NCBI GenBank assembly: GCA_903813345.2 | Contig: CAIIXF020000001.1 | Coordinates: forward strand, 27,767,915-27,831,914 | DNA length: 64,000 bases | Direction of reading: 5' to 3' | From: Owenia fusiformis | Taxonomy: Eukaryota > Annelida > Polychaeta > Sabellida > Oweniidae | The notes under the pieces: model-generated | What the model was told of the DNA's origin: nothing | The model's database searches: none | What the model saw: only the letters and a program-made list of their open reading frames with translations | Position numbers and translations under genes: made by a program | In this document: one piece after another, positions 58,528 to 64,000 of the stretch | Layout: each line of letters begins with the position of its first letter | Position numbering within the stretch: the first letter of the stretch is position 1

Positions 58528-59637
58528 GGCGAAAACACAAATTAACTTACGACAACTTGAAATTGAAATATCGATCATTGAAATGTCAGGGATTTGTAAT
58601 ATGTTGCAGTTGTCAAGTAATCGGAACATTTAGTAATGGAGATCTTTTCATTTCTCCAAGAATGAATTATTTTCTCATCCAAATTCCTTCTTAAAAGATC
58701 GGGTTGTAATATGACTTCATGCTAAATATCACTATTATTCTCTACCAATAATTAACTATGTCTAAACGAGATAAGTATTTACTCACTTATACCATTAAAC
58801 AACGTTTTATAAGCAATTAACACACGCTTTAAACTTGCCATAAATATTGTTTCTCTTTTTAAATAAATTTTTATATCAGGAATTCAGGTTCGTAGCATTA
58901 CAATTACAGTATATACATAATTCAATTAAACAAGATTGTAATGGGGAATTAATAAGTTACAGATTATTTCTGCCAAGAGCACCATCCGAAATATATATTA
59001 ATATGTATTGACTTGATATTATAAACCCCTTATAAACACGCTCTAAGTGTGTTGCGAAATCTCTCTGACAATATATGTTATCCCGCTATCGAAATAATAA
59101 AATCAATGAATCGTCTTATATTAAATAAGAGCAAAATGTAGGGCTTCACATTTATAGTAGGCCAATGTGTTTTATTCTAAAATCGAACATGTTGAACTAA
59201 GATATACAGATATGACTGTGTAACTTCTCAACTTTGAACGACACGCTGTTTATGAAATGTTAGATCCACCTTTGTTTTATAAAACAAGTAATACATGTTG
59301 TGCATCATTGTTGGATTAATGTAATGGAAGCCAATTGGATAATCACTGCAGCAATCCATTCCCTGGAAACAAAAAAAACTTAAAGTTTTTTTACAATTTT
59401 TTTTATTTCAAAGAATAAGCATGTTAAAGCAATTGCAAAAAACAATTACAATACAGTTACATGGTAAACATACATTTTACAATTTTACAATCGAGTATTG
59501 GTTAAACGTTATTCTTTAAGAAATGTTATACCATTGGCAATCTTTTTTAATAGATATTCATGAATGAATAATTTTTTTAAAGCAAGAGAAATGTATTTCA
59601 GAATGGCTGACTACATAGATGATTTCTTTCTGATTAT
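58528..59637. other. Stretch between the 49-bp satellite and the second LINE; nothing recognised
   Basis: AT-rich DNA with T- and A-runs near 59365-59410. No exon, RNA gene or element termini could be supported. Confidence 0.45.
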
Positions 59638-60654
59638 TTGCTTAAGGTAATGTTCAAAAAATGTTCAACTATTGAGCCAAGTGTTGCATTCAAACTTTTT
59701 GACAGTATGGTAACACCAATTTTGCTGTATGGGTCAGAAATTTGGGGCTATTATAATGTAAATTCAATTGAAAAGGTCCAAATAAATTTTTGTAAATTTT
59801 TATTGAAGTTAAGGGATAATACTCCAAATGCCACAGTACTAGGTGAAGTAGGGAGATACCCTATGGAAATACTTTATAAAGCAAGATGTATCAAATTTTG
59901 GTTAAAAATTATAATGATGCAAGATACAAGATATCCTAAGCGTGTTTACAGTATGCTATATAATCTAGATGGAGCAGGCAGAGTAACCTGGGCAACAAAA
60001 ATTAAAGAGGTATTGAACAATCTAGGTTTTGGATATGTGTGGTTAGCTCAAGGAGTTGGAAATGAAAATTTATTTTTGTTACATTTTAAGCAAAGATTAA
60101 AAGACTGTGCATATCAAAATTGGTTAACCAGCACACAAAACTCAGCAAAGCTCCAGCATTATTGTATTTATAAGACTAAGTTAGAATGTGAAAAATATTT
60201 ATCTTGTATTAAACATTTCAAGCATAGAAAAGCATTAACACAATTTAGATGTGGAGGTCATAACCTGCAAATTGAGGTAGGACGATGGGAAAATATTCCA
60301 AGAGAGCTACGTCTTTGTAAATACTGTTTAACAAATGATAAAAACATTGTAGAAGATGAATTCCATTTTATCATAGAATGCCCATTGTATGAGTTTTTAA
60401 GGAATAACTACCTATCAACTCTTGTTCATTATAATATAAATGAATTTTATAAATTAATGTCATCAAACAATGAAGAAATAATTTGTAGTTTTGCATGTTT
60501 TCTTTATCATAGTTTCAAATTAAGATCATTATTTCTATCAGATCTTGAATAATCATAAAAGTAAGTAATATTCATGATGCCATCTATAATATGTGTACTG
60601 TATACTAACTAAAATGTATATGGGCCTAAGGCCTTAAATATATGAAATAAATAC
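59638..60654 (+). mobile_element. 5'-truncated LINE: C-terminal part of a reverse transcriptase ORF plus 3' tail
   Basis: An open frame runs to TAA/TGA-free end at 60552 (first ATG 59650, 300 codons). It starts abruptly in the post-catalytic region typical of LINE ORF2 proteins: LFDSMVTPILLYGSEIWG, then TPNATVLGEVGRYPMEI, and a C-terminal Cys/His cluster (CKYC ... FHFIIECPLYEFLR). The YADD catalytic core is absent. The 3' tail ends at about 60654 with gaaataaatact. Known: 5' truncation is the usual outcome of target-primed reverse transcription. The remaining frame is undamaged, which suggests a fairly recent insertion. It cannot catalyse reverse transcription. The clade is not assigned, and it differs from the LINE at 43950. 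Confidence 0.8.
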
Positions 60655-61288
60655 TATACTACATCCATTTGTGAACCAATAGAGTAAAAGTAGATTTGCC
60701 ACTCAACGGCCAAGTACATCAAAAATACATTTAAATGCCATTACTGAGCATAGTTCATTAAATCCAGCAGAATTATATAACCATATAAAGTAAAAACGCA
60801 TTTATATTCTAAAGCTGAGCACTCGTCAATTCATTGCTCCTATGATGTAGCATCGAGCCATATCTTATGCCAGTGAAAAAGTACCTTAAATAGCATTTTA
60901 CAGGGAGTAGTTTTAGTCTATATTTGAAGGTTTTTCAAAGAAAGTTGTACGTGCTGACGTAAGTTTTTTCATAACATGTGTACATGTGAAACTTAAATAA
61001 TTAGTTAAGCACTCCAGAGAGATCAGTAGTAGGCTAGTGATCCTGAATATAAGAAGTAATGAACCGATTAATTAAAAATTATTCTTTGCTGAAATAGTTA
61101 CTGAAAATGCTGTTTTAAAAAACTAGGATGGGTAAAAATTGTAGATCATGAAATGCATTTGGATAAATGTTCAGGCATACACCAATATATGACCCATACA
61201 GTACATTATGTTGTGATGTGAGACATATGATAATGTTAACAAAATAAAGGAAATCGTTTGTGTTTAGATTGAGAGATAACTTCTTTAC
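60655..61288. other. Non-coding stretch; nothing recognised
   Basis: AT-rich sequence without supportable exon, repeat or RNA gene. Confidence 0.45.
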
Positions 61289-61292
61289 TTAA

Positions 61293-61894
61293 AGGGACAT
61301 TCCTCGCCAGACCATTTCTCTCCTGATATGGTAGCTATACTCAATAAATATACTTTCCACATTTAGCAAAACATGGGAAAATGTTTTAATATGGTCAATA
61401 TGGATCATTTAAAAATGTAGTGCTCATTTCCAGTGAGCTGCCATCTTTTAATATTTCACTCAGGAAGTGATGTCATCAACTCTCAACTTGTATAACCTTG
61501 CCCATAACAGTGTAGGAAAGTAGCACAAAATTACTTCAAGACAAGTGATCCTTAATTTCTGTGCAAAAACATTTTCAGAGCTTGTCAACTTAGAATAAAA
61601 GAAGAGAATTTCAGAAGAATTAAATCAGATACAAAATTGAAAAAGAATATACAGCTGTTTTTGTAATTCTTAATAGCTCCTTCCCTAATGCTATATGCAA
61701 AGTTGAGAGTCGATGACATCACTTCCTGAGTGGAATCTTAAAAGATGGCAGCCTAGTGGAATTGAGTACTACATTTCTAAGTGTTCAATTTTGACCATAT
61801 CTAAACATTCTCACTGCTTTGCTAAACATGGCAAGTATACATATGGTTATAGCTACTATATGAGGAGAGAGATGGTTTGGCAAGGAATATCCCT
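61293..61894. mobile_element. TTAA-flanked fold-back element with about 200-bp TIRs
   Basis: TTAA at 61289-61292 and 61895-61898 flank termini AGGGACATTCCTCGCCAGAC and GTTTGGCAAGGAATATCCCT. The arms pair, with mismatches, for about 200 bp (for example gtgatgtcatcaactctcaac against gttgagagtcgatgacatcac). The spacer of about 190 bp is non-coding. Confidence 0.8.
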
Positions 61895-61898
61895 TTAA

Positions 61899-64000
61899 AT
61901 GTGATAGTCAGGGCCTGAATTCGTCTCCAAGAGGTGTGGGTCCCGGGGTATGACTCCCCAATAACGAACACGACGGGACGAGAGTGGGCAAAGCTTCTTC
62001 AATTTGTCAATATATTTCTTTGATTTAATTTTTGTTCCATGAATTTAAAAAGCTAAAATTCTTAATTTAATTCTAGAAAACATATATTTAATCGAATTTT
62101 TGATTAAAAGATTAGATTCTTGACAATGCAAATTTCATGCCCCTTGGAAAGCTTCGTACACTCAATCCATTTAGGAGATATAGAAAAAAGCATTCAAAAT
62201 GTAATTTAAAAATATAACCTGATTTTTCCCTTTATCTGCATCCATGGAGAGGTACCATTTTGGTAACACACGCATTATGTAATCATGGGGAGGCCAAACA
62301 AGAAACCGCTCTCTCCCCCTGTCATCCGTAGAGTTAACGGGCCGAGATCCCGTCTTGTACATGCAGCTACACGTCTTTACATCCTCAGCTAAAAGAATGA
62401 GGTTGAATATAGGATTGGCGCCACCTTATCAGTAGGACGGCACATTGAAAAAAAACATTGTGGTTTACCAAACTTTATATCAAAGTGGTGTAGCGATATA
62501 TGACGTCATCGTACTTCTTGTTTCTGGTCTGCTGGCTACCATCTTTTATGAGGTCCATTGAAATGGTAAACATTTAAACATTTGAAAATGAAAGTGACGG
62601 ATAGAGTTTTACTGATTTCGTCTTTCCAACTATCTCATTTTTTGCCTACTGTATAGGTTTATACAGATAGTGACCATAGTTATCCACCGTGTAGCCATAG
62701 CCACATAGGAATACATCGGAAACTAGGGTAATGCGATGAAAGTGTGTAAGAACTCTCCTTTTATAACAATTTTAACAATAGCCGTGTAAATTAAAGCTGC
62801 AAATGACAAAACATATCATGTGTAGTATAAAGCATATATGACATGTCAGAACCTATTCCCAGGACCTATCTGAGAATGGTTCTTTAAAAGTAAATACTGT
62901 TGCTGGTTGTATGAAATCATTGAGAAATGTTTTACGAGACAATTATATTGCTTAAATATTTTTTAAAAATTCACACATAGCTAGGCAAGGTGTGTCAGAT
63001 TCCAGCGAACATAGTATTTCATATAACTGCACTGCATGCCATTATATAACCAACAACCCATCCAGTGTCATTTATTGTCAAGATGACAACTTGTTCGAAA
63101 AAAGTTTGATTGAAAATATGTTCTTTTGGGTGATTCCGTACAAAATATTTTTATACATTAATTTAAGCCCAAGACTTGATACGTTGTGAAAAAATGGAGT
63201 GGAATTATAATTGTGAAAGAATTTTCGGTCAATGAGTGGACTGTGGAGTCGTGTAACAGTAAACAGACTCATAAACAAAAATGCACAGCATTGATCATGA
63301 ACATGCATTAAAAGACGGGATAATTTCGTCCATCTAGGCATCTATTGCTAATCACGAGAAAATACTTGACAAAAAGAGGTTCACTTTTTCGTTTTCGGGA
63401 CACTCGATATGTTGTTTAATTTTAAATAATTTCATGTTTCACATCCGACTGAAAATTGCACCATTTGGTCTATTGTCGCATATGGTTTTAATGCATGAAT
63501 GAAGTTTTCCAATGTTGATGTTTGTTGGCAATTGATAAAATGTATATTTCAAACTTGTGGATTATATTTTAAATCAATAAGGTTATGCTGAAAGGGTTTG
63601 GCTTGTTTCTTCTTTAAAAAAGTCAAATGACCTGTTACCTGTATTATTAACAGACTTGATAAACGTTCCTTTTTGGTAAATATACTTGAGCTTGCCAGCA
63701 TTTTATTTAATAATTGATTAGTTTTGGGAAATAAAAAGCCTTTATCTGATTTAAACATTCATTTCTTCAGGCAAATCAATTGATCAAAATGTGTTTAAAA
63801 AGATATTTAGCAAAATTGTAGCTATCAACCCTTCAATCGATTAATATTCAGCCACGCATAGAATTATCGCACCTAGCAGGCGAGTTGTAAATACTGTGCC
63901 GTGCTGTGGATGCGACTATAGTATTCTCTCAGATAAATATGATGAAGCAATACATTTACCACATTGAAGAGAATGTGTCTTATTACTTCTTATACTATGC
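61899..64000. other. Right end of window; no gene seen
   Basis: About 2.1 kb of mostly AT-rich DNA with a few GC-richer patches (61920-61990, 62220-62420). No exon with splice context, tRNA or element termini could be supported. Confidence 0.45.

Noticed and set aside
59603-59640. YIDD-like peptide just before the LINE frame, as a reverse-transcriptase catalytic motif
   Set aside because: It is in another frame and lacks the roughly 150 residues that normally separate the catalytic motif from the LLYGSEIWG region, so it is probably coincidence.

Overview
The window is eukaryotic, AT-rich, intron-rich metazoan DNA. Genes have short phase-matched exons with canonical GT/AG splice sites and kilobase introns, and DNA-transposon and LINE debris is abundant. 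A bivalve or another lophotrochozoan is my best guess. It rests on the many acatgt/tacatgta words, a Crypton-derived fragment of a type I associate with molluscs, and a secreted chitin-binding-like plus VWA protein resembling shell-matrix proteins. This is inference, not proof.

Genes, all on the + strand: (1) 304-541, the last coding exon of a mitochondrial fission factor (MFF/Tango11)-like gene. (2) 7178-27659, a complete 14-exon DYRK4-type dual-specificity kinase of 693 aa, with a candidate promoter near 3.6-3.8 kb, a candidate alternative first exon at 15028-15108, and a tRNA-His(GUG) gene nested in intron 1. (3) 49581-54030, a six-coding-exon secreted protein of 337 aa (signal peptide, peritrophin-A-like Cys module, VWA domain), preceded by a TATA box and a non-coding first exon.

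Repeats fill most of the rest. From 32.3 to 42.8 kb lies a satellite of 210-bp units. It is organised into macro-units of about 3.46 and 4.58 kb that carry a Tc1/mariner-like element as a fixed part; a second, rearranged mariner-like element lies near the 3' end. From 55.08 to 58.53 kb lies a 49-bp satellite of about 70 copies, each with a perfect hairpin that puts AATAAA on both strands. Two degenerate LINEs (43.9-45.6 kb and 59.6-60.65 kb), several TIR elements with visible target duplications (TTAA, TA, TAACT, CGTTGG), and a truncated Crypton-like element complete the picture.

The three protein genes belong to unrelated processes (organelle division, signalling, extracellular matrix) and show no functional cluster. 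The most unusual structures are the mariner-containing higher-order satellite, the hairpin/poly(A)-signal satellite downstream of the VWA gene, and a pair of inverted MITEs flanking three DYRK4 exons whose combined length keeps the frame.
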